Positions 52,549 to 61,685 of a DNA stretch of 64,000 bases are shown piece after piece. Every line of letters starts with the position of its first letter. The first letter of the stretch is position 1. A program made the position numbers and the translations under genes. A model generated the notes under the pieces. The model made no database searches and had not been told where the DNA came from. It worked only from the letters and a program-made list of their open reading frames with translations. This DNA comes from Desulfobacter sp. (GTDB lineage: Bacteria; Desulfobacterota; Desulfobacteria; Desulfobacterales; Desulfobacteraceae): contig CP054838.1 of NCBI GenBank assembly GCA_028768545.1, positions 449,501 through 513,500 of the forward strand, written 5' to 3'.

Positions 52549-53712
52549 ATGATTCAAAGTATACTTGACAATGATTTATACAAATTTACCATGCAGCAGG
52601 CCGTTCTGGACCTTTATCCCGAGGCCCGGGTGGCATACGAACTGACAAACAGGGGAGGGACCCCCTTTCCCCCAAAAATGGCCCGTGAAGTTCAAAAAAA
52701 AATCAACACCATGGCCAGCCTTTCTTTGACCCTGGACGAAAAAGCCTGGCTTGAAGATACATGCCCCTATTTTACCCCGGCATTTCTAAGGTTTTTATCT
52801 GAGTATCGATATGATCCTGAAGAGGTCAGCCTGTACCAGGAAAAAAGCCGCCTTTTTGCAACGATCAAAGGTCCCTGGTACCGGACCATTCTCTGGGAAG
52901 TTCCCCTCATGGCCATGATCAGCCAGACGTACTTTGAGATGACCGCCCCCAAAATCATGTCCAGAGACGACATTTGCCAAAGAAACCGAAGAAAAGCAAA
53001 AAAGCTGGCCTCTCACCAGGTCTCTTTTGTTGATTTCGGCACACGTCGCAGGTTTTCCTTTGCCAACCATGAAGACTTGATCAAAGAGATCACACGCCTG
53101 CCCGGCCACACGCTTTTGGGCACCTCCAATGTCCACCTGGCACAAAAATTCAACATTGCCCCAATCGGAACCCTGGCCCATGAATGGATCATGTTCCACT
53201 CCGGTTTAGGCAATTATAAAACAGCCAATGAAAGCGCATTGGAGGCCTGGGTCAAGGTATACCAGGGCAACCTGAGCATTGCCCTCACCGACACCTATAC
53301 CACGGATGCCTTTTTAACCTGTTTTGAAAAACCCCGGGCAACGCTGTTTGACGGGGTCCGCCATGATTCAGGAGACCCCATTGAATTTGCCCGAAAAATC
53401 ATCACCCACTACCAGGGCCTCGGCATTGACCCAAAGACAAAAACCATTGTGTTTTCAGACAGCCTGGATCCGGACAGGGCAATAGATATCCATCGATTCT
53501 GCAGGGGAAAATTCAAGGATATCTATGGTATTGGCACCAATCTAACCAATGATGTGGGAACAACGCCTTTGAATATTGTGATCAAGCTTTGCCAATGCAA
53601 CGCCGGACCCGGCATGCCATTACGGCCCACGGTAAAGCTCTCCGATGATAAGGGCAAGCATACAGGGGATAAAACAGAACTGTTGCAATGTATGAAAACC
53701 CTGGGGATTTAG
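52549..53712 (+). CDS. pncB: Nicotinate phosphoribosyltransferase
   Basis: NAD salvage enzyme joining nicotinate to PRPP. Of 387 residues, family motifs include SILDNDLYKFTMQQAVLDLYP at the start, SFVDFGTRRRFSF, LLGTSNVHLAQKF, the conserved His in GTLAHEWIMFHS, LTDTYTTDAFL, GVRHDSGDP and VFSDSLD. It converges with and overlaps the FlhG-like gene by 4 bp. Confidence 0.96.
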   Translation: MIQSILDNDLYKFTMQQAVLDLYPEARVAYELTNRGGTPFPPKMAREVQKKINTMASLSLTLDEKAWLEDTCPYFTPAFLRFLSEYRYDPEEVSLYQEKSRLFATIKGPWYRTILWEVPLMAMISQTYFEMTAPKIMSRDDICQRNRRKAKKLASHQVSFVDFGTRRRFSFANHEDLIKEITRLPGHTLLGTSNVHLAQKFNIAPIGTLAHEWIMFHSGLGNYKTANESALEAWVKVYQGNLSIALTDTYTTDAFLTCFEKPRATLFDGVRHDSGDPIEFARKIITHYQGLGIDPKTKTIVFSDSLDPDRAIDIHRFCRGKFKDIYGIGTNLTNDVGTTPLNIVIKLCQCNAGPGMPLRPTVKLSDDKGKHTGDKTELLQCMKTLGI

Positions 53713-54782
53713 CCCCGGTTCAGCCAGTCTTCAAAATCCAGGGTCAGGGGCTCTGAGGGCCAGGGGACCTTGGGCACCTCTATTTTGGGTTCAGGCGGAG
53801 TCTCGTGAATCGGCCGGGCCTCACGGGCCAGAACTTTAATCTGAGCCATCTCTTCTAAAAGACGGTCCATCTTATTTTCAATCCCGGACAACCTCTTTTC
53901 AAGGGCTTCACGATCCTGGACAGCTTGATTTTCAAGGACAAGATTCGTTGCCGGCACAGGCTGGTCCGGAACCTGTGGTGCGGGCCGTCCCTGGGAGAGC
54001 ATATCAAGGCATTGATCCCAAAAGGCCTCCACAGGCATATCCTCACCCGGATCTTTGACCAGTTTCAGGGCAATGGCACGGATACAGCGGGCCGCCATGG
54101 TATCCGGAAAAAGCATGAAAAACGGAATCTGGGAAACAACGGCAATGGGAACATTGGGATCCCGGGCCACAATCCCTAAAGGAGTGATCTTCAGGGATAA
54201 AAATTTATGGACCGTCTTTTTGAGTTTGGCATAGGCTTTTTTTGCCGCGGCTGCAGACTGAACCTGATTGATGACCACCCTTATCCTGGGAAGCCGGCCG
54301 CCCCGGGCCAATACCTTTAACAGGGAATAGGCGTCTGTCAGAGAGGTGGGTTCCGGCGTGGCCACCAGGATCATCTCATGACAGGCCCTGCAAAAGGAGA
54401 GCACCTGGGAGGAAATTCCGGCAGAGGTATCCAGGATAAAATAATCATAGGCAGATAATTCCAGGAATGCATTGATCAATCGCCCGGATTCGTCAGGGGT
54501 CAGGTCTGCCAGCTTGTCCACGCCTGAACTGCCCGGAATCATGTCAATTCCGTTGAAATCCTTGATCATGAAATCCTTGAGAGTTTTACGCCCCTCAATC
54601 ACATCGGCAAGTCCATGGTCAGGATATAGCCCGGTCAGGATATTCACATTGGCAAGGCCGAGGTCGCCGTCAAAGAGACAGACCCGATACCCTGCCTTTG
54701 CCAGGGCCAACGATAGATTGAGGCTGATGCTGGTTTTACCCACCCCGCCTTTTCCCGATGCAATGGTCAGCACCTTGGCCAT
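53709..54782 (-). CDS. MinD/ParA-superfamily ATPase, FlhG-like, with a C-terminal extension
   Basis: Deviant Walker A KGGVGKT (11-17), then LFDGDLGLANVNILTGL, DYFILDTSAGIS, VATPEPTSLTDAYSLLK and VINQV are characteristic of FlhG/YlxH proteins, which set flagellar number. The extra part (about 265-357) contains a short coiled coil (ALEKRLSGIENKMDRLLEEMAQIKVLAREA) and a Pro-rich tail. No flagellar gene is near. It is followed upstream on the same strand by a GspE N-domain-like gene, which may point to a pilus, secretion or polarity role. Confidence 0.8.
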   Translation of the reverse strand: MAKVLTIASGKGGVGKTSISLNLSLALAKAGYRVCLFDGDLGLANVNILTGLYPDHGLADVIEGRKTLKDFMIKDFNGIDMIPGSSGVDKLADLTPDESGRLINAFLELSAYDYFILDTSAGISSQVLSFCRACHEMILVATPEPTSLTDAYSLLKVLARGGRLPRIRVVINQVQSAAAAKKAYAKLKKTVHKFLSLKITPLGIVARDPNVPIAVVSQIPFFMLFPDTMAARCIRAIALKLVKDPGEDMPVEAFWDQCLDMLSQGRPAPQVPDQPVPATNLVLENQAVQDREALEKRLSGIENKMDRLLEEMAQIKVLAREARPIHETPPEPKIEVPKVPWPSEPLTLDFEDWLNRG

Positions 54783-54813
54783 ATTTACCTGCCTTCCTTT
54801 TTGGGCCGGGCCG

Positions 54814-55560
54814 TCACCAGAACCCCGGCCCCCTTTTTTTCAATAAAAACTCAACCGCAGAACACCCGAATCTTCGGGTAATTTTCCCATGGTTGATACG
54901 GATAAATTCAAAAAACGCCTGACCCCGGTCGATTTCTTTTACGGCAAGGGCCGTCTGGTTTTTTTCATACTCTTGGTAGAGGGTGTCAATGAGATTTTTG
55001 TCCTGTTCCGGTGACCGAACCTCAATGAAAATATCCATTCCCCTGTCCGGAGACGGACATGGGGTGCAGGAGAGAGGCAAGGACCAATTCTCATTGTAGA
55101 GCAGTTTATAAAACCAGGTAAACCCTGAAAACAAAATAAAAATCGGGGTAAACCGGTATTGGGGAAAGGTCTGATCCAGTTTCTTTATACAGATAAGATT
55201 TTCAGGGTCGGTGATCCCGACCATCACAGTATTGCCGGAAATCTGAAGGGGAATCATTTTATGCTCTGCTGCAAAGGCTTTTTGAATCACTCGGGATAAT
55301 TTTTCCTTGCTGGTTTTATCAAAAACAATATCAGAAACCGACCGGAAAGGAATGTGAAACAGGTCAAAAAGAATTTGCTGAAGCCTGGGTTTGGGAACAA
55401 CCTCCTCGTCCACAAGATAAGAGATCAACGGAATTGAACTGGTTTCAACCTTTGCTTCAATCTCCTTGATTCTGGACAAAGAGACCTGCTGGGTCTGAAC
55501 AAGATAGGTTTTGATTGACACCAGTTTTTGATGCTTGTCCAGAATATAATAATGGTTCAT
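54814..55560 (-). CDS. GspE/MshE N-terminal-domain-like protein
   Basis: A 248-residue protein whose first 150 residues look like the N-terminal domain of type II secretion or type IV pilus ATPases: LISYLVDEEVVPKPRLQQILFDLFHIPF, then VIQKAFAAEHKMIPLQISGNTVMVGITDPEN. No ATPase domain follows; instead there is a C-terminal part (about 165-248) that I do not recognise. Such MshEN domains can bind cyclic di-GMP, and a diguanylate cyclase is encoded 7 kb away, but the key residues were not aligned. It precedes the FlhG-like gene by 31 bp. Confidence 0.65.
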   Translation of the reverse strand: MNHYYILDKHQKLVSIKTYLVQTQQVSLSRIKEIEAKVETSSIPLISYLVDEEVVPKPRLQQILFDLFHIPFRSVSDIVFDKTSKEKLSRVIQKAFAAEHKMIPLQISGNTVMVGITDPENLICIKKLDQTFPQYRFTPIFILFSGFTWFYKLLYNENWSLPLSCTPCPSPDRGMDIFIEVRSPEQDKNLIDTLYQEYEKNQTALAVKEIDRGQAFFEFIRINHGKITRRFGCSAVEFLLKKRGPGFW

Positions 55561-55701
55561 CAGAAAATCGCGTACCTGGACTGAGAAACATCACTGGGAA
55601 GGCAATAACACAGTAAGGATTTTTATGCTTGAAATGATGGTGTGAACATGATCATGTTCTAATTTTTTTGTGTTATTCGCACAAAATCGGAGAATGAATT
55701 A

Positions 55702-56916
55702 ATGTCCACAAGCTTCATATACCATGCCTTTGGCCTTCGTGACTACTTTTATAAAACAACACGTTTCATCGGTGGAATAATCACTTTTGAACTCATACCA
55801 AAACCGGAGGCGGTAAAATGCCCGGAATGTAATTCCAGGTCCGTCACCAGGAAAGGGATTGTGACAAGAGATCTCAGAACAATACCGGTAGGTTCAAAAC
55901 CCGTGATTCTCAGGACGGCTATCCAGAGAATTTGGTGTTCGTTCTGTCAATTTGTCCGGCAAATCAAACTATCCTTTGCCCAGGAGGGGAAAAGCTATAC
56001 CCGGGCTTTTGAACGGTATGTCTTGGAGTTGTCTCAGTTCATGACAATCAAAGATATTGCCATCCATTTAAGGATCAGCTGGGATACGATAAAGCAGATC
56101 CAGAAAGAAGACCTGCTGAGGCGTTATCGAAAAATCCCCCTTGAGAAAGTCCGGCAGATTGCCATAGATGAAATTTCCATAGGGAAAGGGCATAAATACT
56201 TGACCATCGTGATGGATCTGGAATCCGGTAGAATTCTGCACGTGGGAGAAGGAAAAGGTGGTGAAGCTTTGAAATCTTTTTGGACAAAAGTGAAAATATC
56301 GAAAGCAAAAATCAAAGCCGTCAGCATCGATATGTCCCCGGCATACTTGAGTGCTGTTATTGAAAATCTTTCTGGTTCAGCAATTGTCTTTGACAGATTT
56401 CATGTTGTTAAATTGTTCAATGAGAAACTGTCGGATTTCAGGCGAAAGCTCTACAACCTTCTTGCCAATACCGGGCAACAAAAACTTCTGAAGGGAGTCC
56501 GGTGGCTTTTGTTAAAAAATCCCGAAAACCTCAGTGATGACAAGAAGGAGGCCCAACGGTTAGAAGAAGCATTGAAAATAAATCAGCCGCTATTGGTAGT
56601 CTACTACATGAAAGAGGAACTCAGGCAAATATGGAATCAAAAGAAAAAAGAAACAGCTGAAAAGATAGTCAGCAATTGGATCAATCTGGCCAATATTTCC
56701 AAAATTTCAATGTTGATGAAATTTGCCAAGACCTTGGCTGTGCACAGGCAAAGAATCCTTTCATACTATGATTACAGGATATCTACAGGTCCTTTAGAAG
56801 GGACAAATAACAAGATAAAAACCATGAAACGGAAAGCTTATGGATACAGGGATTCGGAGTTTTTCAGGTTGAAACTTTTGGACCTTCACAATAAAAGGTA
56901 CGCATTAATCGGATGA
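55702..56916 (+). CDS. ISL3-family transposase
   Basis: Transposase of 404 residues with the ISL3 layout: an N-terminal zinc-finger-like region (KCPECNSRSVTRKG, WCSFCQFVRQ), helix-turn-helix part, then QIAIDEISIGKGHKY with the first Asp, VSIDMSPAYLSAV with the second Asp and FDRFHVVKLFN, and the last Glu in STGPLEGTNNKIKTMKRKAYGYRD. It appears complete. The IS right end lies against the IS6-type copy at 56933 and may be missing; I could not identify its inverted repeats. Confidence 0.92.
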   Translation: MSTSFIYHAFGLRDYFYKTTRFIGGIITFELIPKPEAVKCPECNSRSVTRKGIVTRDLRTIPVGSKPVILRTAIQRIWCSFCQFVRQIKLSFAQEGKSYTRAFERYVLELSQFMTIKDIAIHLRISWDTIKQIQKEDLLRRYRKIPLEKVRQIAIDEISIGKGHKYLTIVMDLESGRILHVGEGKGGEALKSFWTKVKISKAKIKAVSIDMSPAYLSAVIENLSGSAIVFDRFHVVKLFNEKLSDFRRKLYNLLANTGQQKLLKGVRWLLLKNPENLSDDKKEAQRLEEALKINQPLLVVYYMKEELRQIWNQKKKETAEKIVSNWINLANISKISMLMKFAKTLAVHRQRILSYYDYRISTGPLEGTNNKIKTMKRKAYGYRDSEFFRLKLLDLHNKRYALIG

Positions 56917-56932
56917 ACCATAATAATTATCC

Positions 56933-57769
56933 GGTTCTGTTGCAAAAAATTATTAATGTCTGATACAAGTCCGTTTTGGCACTAATTTGTTTGCAGAGAG
57001 ATAGTATGAAAAATGAAAACCCTTTCAAGTGGCGTCATTATGAAAAAGAAATCATCCTGTTGAATGTTCGCTGGTATCTGAGATATCAACTGAGTTACAG
57101 GAATCTGGAAGAGATGATGCAAGAACGGGGCTTGTCTGTGGATCACAGTACCATTTACCGATGGGTTCAGCGCTATGCTCCTGAAATGGAAAAGCGAAGC
57201 AGGAAGTATCTGCGGCAATCAAATGATTCTTACCGTATTGATGAAACATATATCAAGGTGCGGGGGAAAATGAAGTATCTTTACCGAGCGGTCGATTCCC
57301 GTGGAAATACCATCGATTTTCTTCTTCGCAGCAGACGTAATATGGAATCTGCCAAACGATTTTTTAAAAAGATGCTGCGAGCTTCCAATAGCTCCAGACC
57401 TCGGGTTCTGAGTGTTGACGGAAATCCTGCATATCCTCCGGCAGTAAAGGCTTTGAAAGAAAAAAAGCTTCTGAATAAGGACTGTATCCTAAGACAGAAT
57501 AAATATCTGAACAATATTATTGAGCAAGACCACCGGTTTATCAAAAAGCTTGTCAGAGCTGGTATGGGGTTCAAGACATTTCATTCTGCCTGGCGGACGC
57601 TAAAAGGCTATGAAATTATGAACATGATCAGAAAAGGACAAGTTAAAAATATTAGGAAGGGAGAAATTTTAAAGCAGAAAGAATTCGTCGAAAATCTGTT
57701 TTCTTATGCTGCGTAAATTTTACGCCTGAACGATCTCTTTGTCCTGGAAATATTTTTTGCAACAGAACC
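56933..57769 (+). mobile_element. IS6-family insertion sequence, copy 2
   Basis: The same 837-bp element as copy 1 but inverted, with ends GGTTCTGTTGCAAAAAAT. Flanks AATTATCC and GAAAAAAC show no duplication. Together with copy 1 it borders a 7.5-kb segment containing pncA and pncB. Confidence 0.92.
57006..57716 (+). CDS. IS6-family transposase, copy 2
   Basis: A 236-residue transposase identical in translation to copy 1, with all three catalytic acids present (SYRIDETYIKV, LSVDGNPAY, IIEQDHRFI). ATG 57006 is used. Homologous recombination between the inverted copies would flip the intervening segment. Confidence 0.95.
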   Translation: MKNENPFKWRHYEKEIILLNVRWYLRYQLSYRNLEEMMQERGLSVDHSTIYRWVQRYAPEMEKRSRKYLRQSNDSYRIDETYIKVRGKMKYLYRAVDSRGNTIDFLLRSRRNMESAKRFFKKMLRASNSSRPRVLSVDGNPAYPPAVKALKEKKLLNKDCILRQNKYLNNIIEQDHRFIKKLVRAGMGFKTFHSAWRTLKGYEIMNMIRKGQVKNIRKGEILKQKEFVENLFSYAA

Positions 57770-57919
57770 GAAAAAACCATCCCGGGTCACTATGCCCCGG
57801 GAATTAAAAAATAACGGGATGAGAACGGGGTTTTAGTCTTTTCCGACGACAATGAAAATAAAATCTGGGTACCGGAACGAAAAGTCAAAGAATTGGTCAC
57901 GCCCGGGTATTATCAATAA
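57770..57919 (+). pseudogene. 3' remnant of an unknown gene cut by the IS6-type element
   Basis: Directly after the IS end, one frame reads KKPSRVTMPRELKNNG, and after a frame change another reads ENGVLVFSDDNENKIWVPERKV and KELVTPGYYQ to a TAA at 57917-57919, just before a terminator. The coding look and the terminator mark it as the tail of a gene whose 5' part was deleted by IS6 activity. I do not recognise the family. Confidence 0.5.
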
Positions 57920-57950
57920 AAAATGCCGTGCCCAGGGGCACGGCATTTTT
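57919..57950. terminator. Bidirectional rho-independent terminator
   Basis: AAAAATGCCGTGCCC and GGGCACGGCATTTTT form a stem of about 15 bp with a 2-4-nt loop, with A-run and T-run on either side. It serves the truncated gene on the plus strand and the acyl-CoA dehydrogenase gene on the minus strand. Confidence 0.92.
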
Positions 57951-57970
57951 CCTGAATATCAAACCGGGGG

Positions 57971-59686
57971 TTAAGACTTCATTTCATAGGCATCAATCAG
58001 GGAGTATACATGGTCTTTGAGTACGGTATCAAACCTTGCCTGGTTGGGGGCCGGACGTTTGACCATTTTAAGACAGGCCTCCTGCTGCTTGTCGGTGCTG
58101 GCCGGTTTTGAATACAGATCCAGGCCGTATTCGGCAAAATCCCTGACCATGAAATCAAAAATCTGGTCTAAAAGACCGTCGTCAATATTCTCCATTGCCG
58201 CACTTTCAATGATGAGCTGGCCATAGGCTACCAGGGTAAAAATCTCCCCCACGGCGAGAAGATAGTCAAAGTCGTTCATCATCTGATTCTTGAGTTCCAT
58301 ACCCGAGACCATGAGAAACTCTTCATAGGCCTGAATCTGCTCTTTGAACAGGTTGATATTGGGCAGATCCTTGGAATCATAGGCCTTTTTATAATGATGA
58401 AACTGGATCTTGGCATATCCCCGGGTCGGACCCTGCTCAAAGAGATAATCGTCATTTTGAGCCCCGTTCAGCCGGGGAACTTCGTCAAATTCGCCGGGAT
58501 TGAAAAAATATGAGGGAATAAGCTTGACGATAAGGGCCATGTTCACATGGCGGGTCCCCTCAAGTTTGGGAAAACCTCTCAATTCAATCACGGCCTGCTC
58601 AAAATAGGTATCCTTTTCAAACCCCCTGGCTGCAATAATATCCCATAGCAGCTCATGGACCTCTTCCCCCTGAAGGGCCACCTTCATTTTCATGATGGGG
58701 TTGTACAGCAGGTAGCGTTTGTCGTCGGCCGTTGCCGCCCTCATATAATCAGTGGCGCGCAGCCCAAAAAGCTTCATGGCGGCCAGGCGGGTGTATGAAT
58801 CCACAAAAAGCTTTTTCACATGGGTGAACTTGGTGACGTATTTTCCGTAAAGGTTTCTTTTGGCGGCATGATTCAGGGCTTCGTAAAAGGAATGGGTCAC
58901 AATGCCGGTGGCCCCGGACCCGATATTGAACTTGCAGATATTGATGGTGTTGAGCATGTCATCCCAGGCCTTTGACCCTTTGGAAAGAATCTGCTCTTCG
59001 GTAATCGGATAATCATGGAGATTAAACTCAGACACATAATTCTGGGCCCAGATCACGTTCTGAACGCATTCGTATTTTTCATGCTTTGAATCCACCACAA
59101 AAAATACATAGTCGTCACTGCCGTCAATTTTACCGAACACCGTGATGATGGAGGCTTCATTGCCGTTGCCGATATAATATTTGGAGCCTTTGGCAAGATA
59201 GGTGCCATCCTCCTGGGGATAGAGCGTCATGGAAGAAGAATAGATGTCGGCCCCGTGATCCTGTTCGGAAAGTCCGAATGCGCAGAGGGGATTTTCATCA
59301 AGCGTCTTAACAGCCTTGTGCTTATATTCCTCGTTGTCCCCGAGAAAAACAGGGTCCAGCCCCAGGGTGGACACATGGTACATATACCAATAGGCAGTGC
59401 CGTAAAACCCGCAGATCTCAGAAAATTCATACATGCGGTAGGTGGAGTAATACTGATCATCCTCCCCGTATCCCTTGGGCAAAAACAGGGTTTGGAAAAT
59501 CTTTTCCTTTTTGATGAATTCGGCAAAGTCATAGGTAAACTCCCTTGACCTGTAATCCTCTTTCATCTGTTTCAATCCCTTGGATTCAAACCATTCAATG
59601 GTTTTGGTCATGATTTCCTTTGACCGTTCATCCGGGTAATTTCTGTCCTGATAATTTTTAGGGTTCAATAACAGCATGTCTGCCAC
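57971..59686 (-). CDS. Acyl-CoA dehydrogenase family protein, long form
   Basis: FAD-dependent acyl-CoA dehydrogenase-like protein of 571 residues, longer than the usual 380. The middle region shows LCAFGLSEQDHGADIYSSSMTL (flavin/substrate-binding strand) and LAKGSKYYIGNGNEASIITVFGK; KVALQGEEVHELLWDIIAARGFEKD and the ELRGFPKLEGTRHVNMAL stretch belong to the C-terminal helical domain. The extra C-terminal part is helical. A MarR-family gene lies 61 bp upstream on the same strand and probably regulates it. The substrate is unknown. AGGTGG precedes the ATG. Confidence 0.87.
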   Translation of the reverse strand: MADMLLLNPKNYQDRNYPDERSKEIMTKTIEWFESKGLKQMKEDYRSREFTYDFAEFIKKEKIFQTLFLPKGYGEDDQYYSTYRMYEFSEICGFYGTAYWYMYHVSTLGLDPVFLGDNEEYKHKAVKTLDENPLCAFGLSEQDHGADIYSSSMTLYPQEDGTYLAKGSKYYIGNGNEASIITVFGKIDGSDDYVFFVVDSKHEKYECVQNVIWAQNYVSEFNLHDYPITEEQILSKGSKAWDDMLNTINICKFNIGSGATGIVTHSFYEALNHAAKRNLYGKYVTKFTHVKKLFVDSYTRLAAMKLFGLRATDYMRAATADDKRYLLYNPIMKMKVALQGEEVHELLWDIIAARGFEKDTYFEQAVIELRGFPKLEGTRHVNMALIVKLIPSYFFNPGEFDEVPRLNGAQNDDYLFEQGPTRGYAKIQFHHYKKAYDSKDLPNINLFKEQIQAYEEFLMVSGMELKNQMMNDFDYLLAVGEIFTLVAYGQLIIESAAMENIDDGLLDQIFDFMVRDFAEYGLDLYSKPASTDKQQEACLKMVKRPAPNQARFDTVLKDHVYSLIDAYEMKS

Positions 59687-59747
59687 CTCTTTTTCTTTAT
59701 GTTAATGCGAATAATGTTTGCACACCAACCGACTATGGCCGAAAAAT

Positions 59748-60176
59748 CTATTCATATATTAAATCCCGGAGAAACCGCTTGAGCAAAATTCGCTCTTCCG
59801 GATTAAACTCCGATAAAAGCCTTTCATTGGCCTCTTTTCTGACATCAATAAGCTGTGATTTCATCTGGTTTGCCTTGTCCGAAGGAAAGAGCCGGCTGAC
59901 CCGTTTATCTTCGGGATCCTGCCTTTTGAGAATCCATCCGCCCTCCACCATCCGGTCAAGCACCCCGGACAGGGTTGCCTTGTCAAGGATCAGCACACGG
60001 CCAAGCTCCGATGCAGTCAGGCCCTGTTCATACCAGAGGCCTTCCAGCACCAGGTGCTGCATATTGGTCAGACCGAAAGGCTTGAGCTGCTTTTTAAAAT
60101 CCCCATGGGCCTTCTGATACGCTTTTCCCAGAAGAAACACCGTGCAATCGGGCAAATCATTTGTTTTTACGGTCAT
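59748..60176 (-). CDS. MarR-family transcriptional regulator
   Basis: Winged-helix regulator of 142 residues: LTNMQHLVLEGLWYEQGLTASELGRVLILDKATLSGVLDRMVEGGWILKRQDPEDKRVSRLF includes the recognition helix and the DxR wing. It is the first gene of a pair with the acyl-CoA dehydrogenase and may respond to an acyl-CoA or aromatic acid. AGAGGAG lies upstream of the start. The 270 bp beyond it contain a TTGACT and AT-rich sequence that could be its promoter, but nothing firmer. Confidence 0.9.
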   Translation of the reverse strand: MTVKTNDLPDCTVFLLGKAYQKAHGDFKKQLKPFGLTNMQHLVLEGLWYEQGLTASELGRVLILDKATLSGVLDRMVEGGWILKRQDPEDKRVSRLFPSDKANQMKSQLIDVRKEANERLLSEFNPEERILLKRFLRDLIYE

Positions 60177-60449
60177 CGTATAACTCCTCTGTATACGAAC
60201 AATTAATATATTTATTTTTCAAAGTCAATCTCTTAATTTTCAGCCTTTGCTTGACAGAGCCAGGCTCTGAAAAATTGAATTCTTTTTAGAATAACGCCTC
60301 AAAAATGACAAAGGCTACAGCGTTGTGATTCTTGCAGCCTTGGGGTCAATAATCAGAATTTCAAATCCAAACACATTTTTTAGGAAAAGATCAGCGGATG
60401 GTTGTCTTTTAATGGGGCGGCGACAGTTCTATATAGTTAAGTTTTAAGG

Positions 60450-60665
60450 TTAATCATCCCTGCTGTCGTCGCCATCATGATCTCCTGAATTTCCAGCACC
60501 AAAACTGAACAGGCTGCCGGATTCTTCTTCATTTTTTTCCGCCCAGTATGAATCCTCTCTCAGTCTGGAATCCGCATCCGTGACCCGGCCTGATTTTCTG
60601 CCTCTCCACATGGCAAAGGCAATAAACAGCCCCATGAAAACAACACCACCTATGATTTCGCCCAT
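60450..60665 (-). CDS. Small membrane protein, function unknown
   Basis: A 71-residue protein: one hydrophobic helix (about 3-19), a short basic stretch (RGRKSGR), then an acidic, Gly/Ser/Asp-rich tail (SGSLFSFGAGNSGDHDGDDSRDD). A ribosome-binding-like GGAGGG lies just upstream. I do not recognise the family, and no neighbour suggests a role. Confidence 0.6.
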   Translation of the reverse strand: MGEIIGGVVFMGLFIAFAMWRGRKSGRVTDADSRLREDSYWAEKNEEESGSLFSFGAGNSGDHDGDDSRDD

Positions 60666-60921
60666 ATCACCCTCCCGTTTCGATTGAATATCCGGTCAAT
60701 CTGATTTTCATTACTGAATCGTCCATCAAAATTAAGTCCCTACCCGGAAATGATTTTTTTTCATACCCTTTCCGCCTTTGGCCGTTATAAAAGAATTTTT
60801 TTCTTTATCCTTGATGTTCTGGATAAAACAGATCATTTCCCGATCTTCCATGCCAAAAGATTAAACCGGTACACGGAACAATTCCATGGATTTTTCCAGC
60901 CAATGGGATTAGGCTTGCACA

Positions 60922-61658
60922 ATGATACCCCCTTGCTTGACCGTTGTTTTCTGCGCCCTGGCCGCCGGGGTCCACGGTGCCGTTGGCATCGGGTTTCCCA
61001 TGGTGGCCACCCCCTTGCTGGCCATGGTCCTGGATGTCAAAACAGCGGTTCTGGTCTTGGTGCTGCCAACCGTGCTTATCAATACCATTAATATCCTCAA
61101 AGGCGGCAACTGGAAGAACAGTATTGCCCCATACTGGCCCCTGGCCCTTTACGGGATCGCCGGCAGTTTCCTGGGCACCCAACGCTTGTGACAGCACCAG
61201 CTGAATTTTTCCGTCCCCTGCTGGCCTGTATCCTCATTTTATATCTCAATGCCGAACGTTTGGGAGTGGGATTTTCCTGGATACCGGCCCATCCCAAAAT
61301 GGCCACGGCCTTTTTCGGGACAGCTGCCGGGCTTTTAGGCGGCACAGTCAATGTGATGCTCCCGGCCCTGGTTATCCTTGCCCTTGAAATCAAAATGGAT
61401 AAAACAGCCATGATCCAGGTCTTTAACCTATGTTTTCTTACGGGCAAACTGACCCAGGCGGCTGTCCTTTTAACCACGGGCCACTTCACCGCAAAAATCT
61501 TGCAAACCTCCCTTGTCCTGGCCCTGGTCTGCCCCCTGATCATGATTTTGGCCATGGGATTTCGGAACAGGATACGGGGAAAAACCCATCGCAAGTGGAT
61601 GCGACGCCTGCTGGCCCTTATGTCCGGGGTTTTATTGATTCAGACGCTCATGGGTTGA
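60922..61658 (+). pseudogene. TauE/SafE-family sulfite/sulfonate exporter-like permease, frameshifted
   Basis: The first part (MIPPCLTVVFCALAAGVHGAVGIGFPMVATPLLAMVL) is the typical TauE start and ends at 61191 with GSFLGTQRL. The second part starts at a GTG (61188) as VTAPAEFFRPLLACILILYL and ends at 61658. The two total 245 residues, the normal family length, and each lacks what the other has, so a single base change near 61188 is the likely cause. Split translation as two proteins through the TGA/GTG overlap is possible but less likely. Confidence 0.75.
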
Positions 61659-61685
61659 CCTGCCCGGGTTCAAGCAGAGTCAGAA

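Noticed and set aside
48627-57769. True composite transposon made of the two IS6 copies
   Set aside because: No matching 8-bp duplication is found on the outer flanks (GACTTGTG and GAAAAAAC), so movement as a unit is not demonstrated.
60750-61091. 113-codon plus-strand frame over the TauE start
   Set aside because: Its second half is the alternate frame of the TauE gene, and the first half has no ribosome-binding site or family resemblance.
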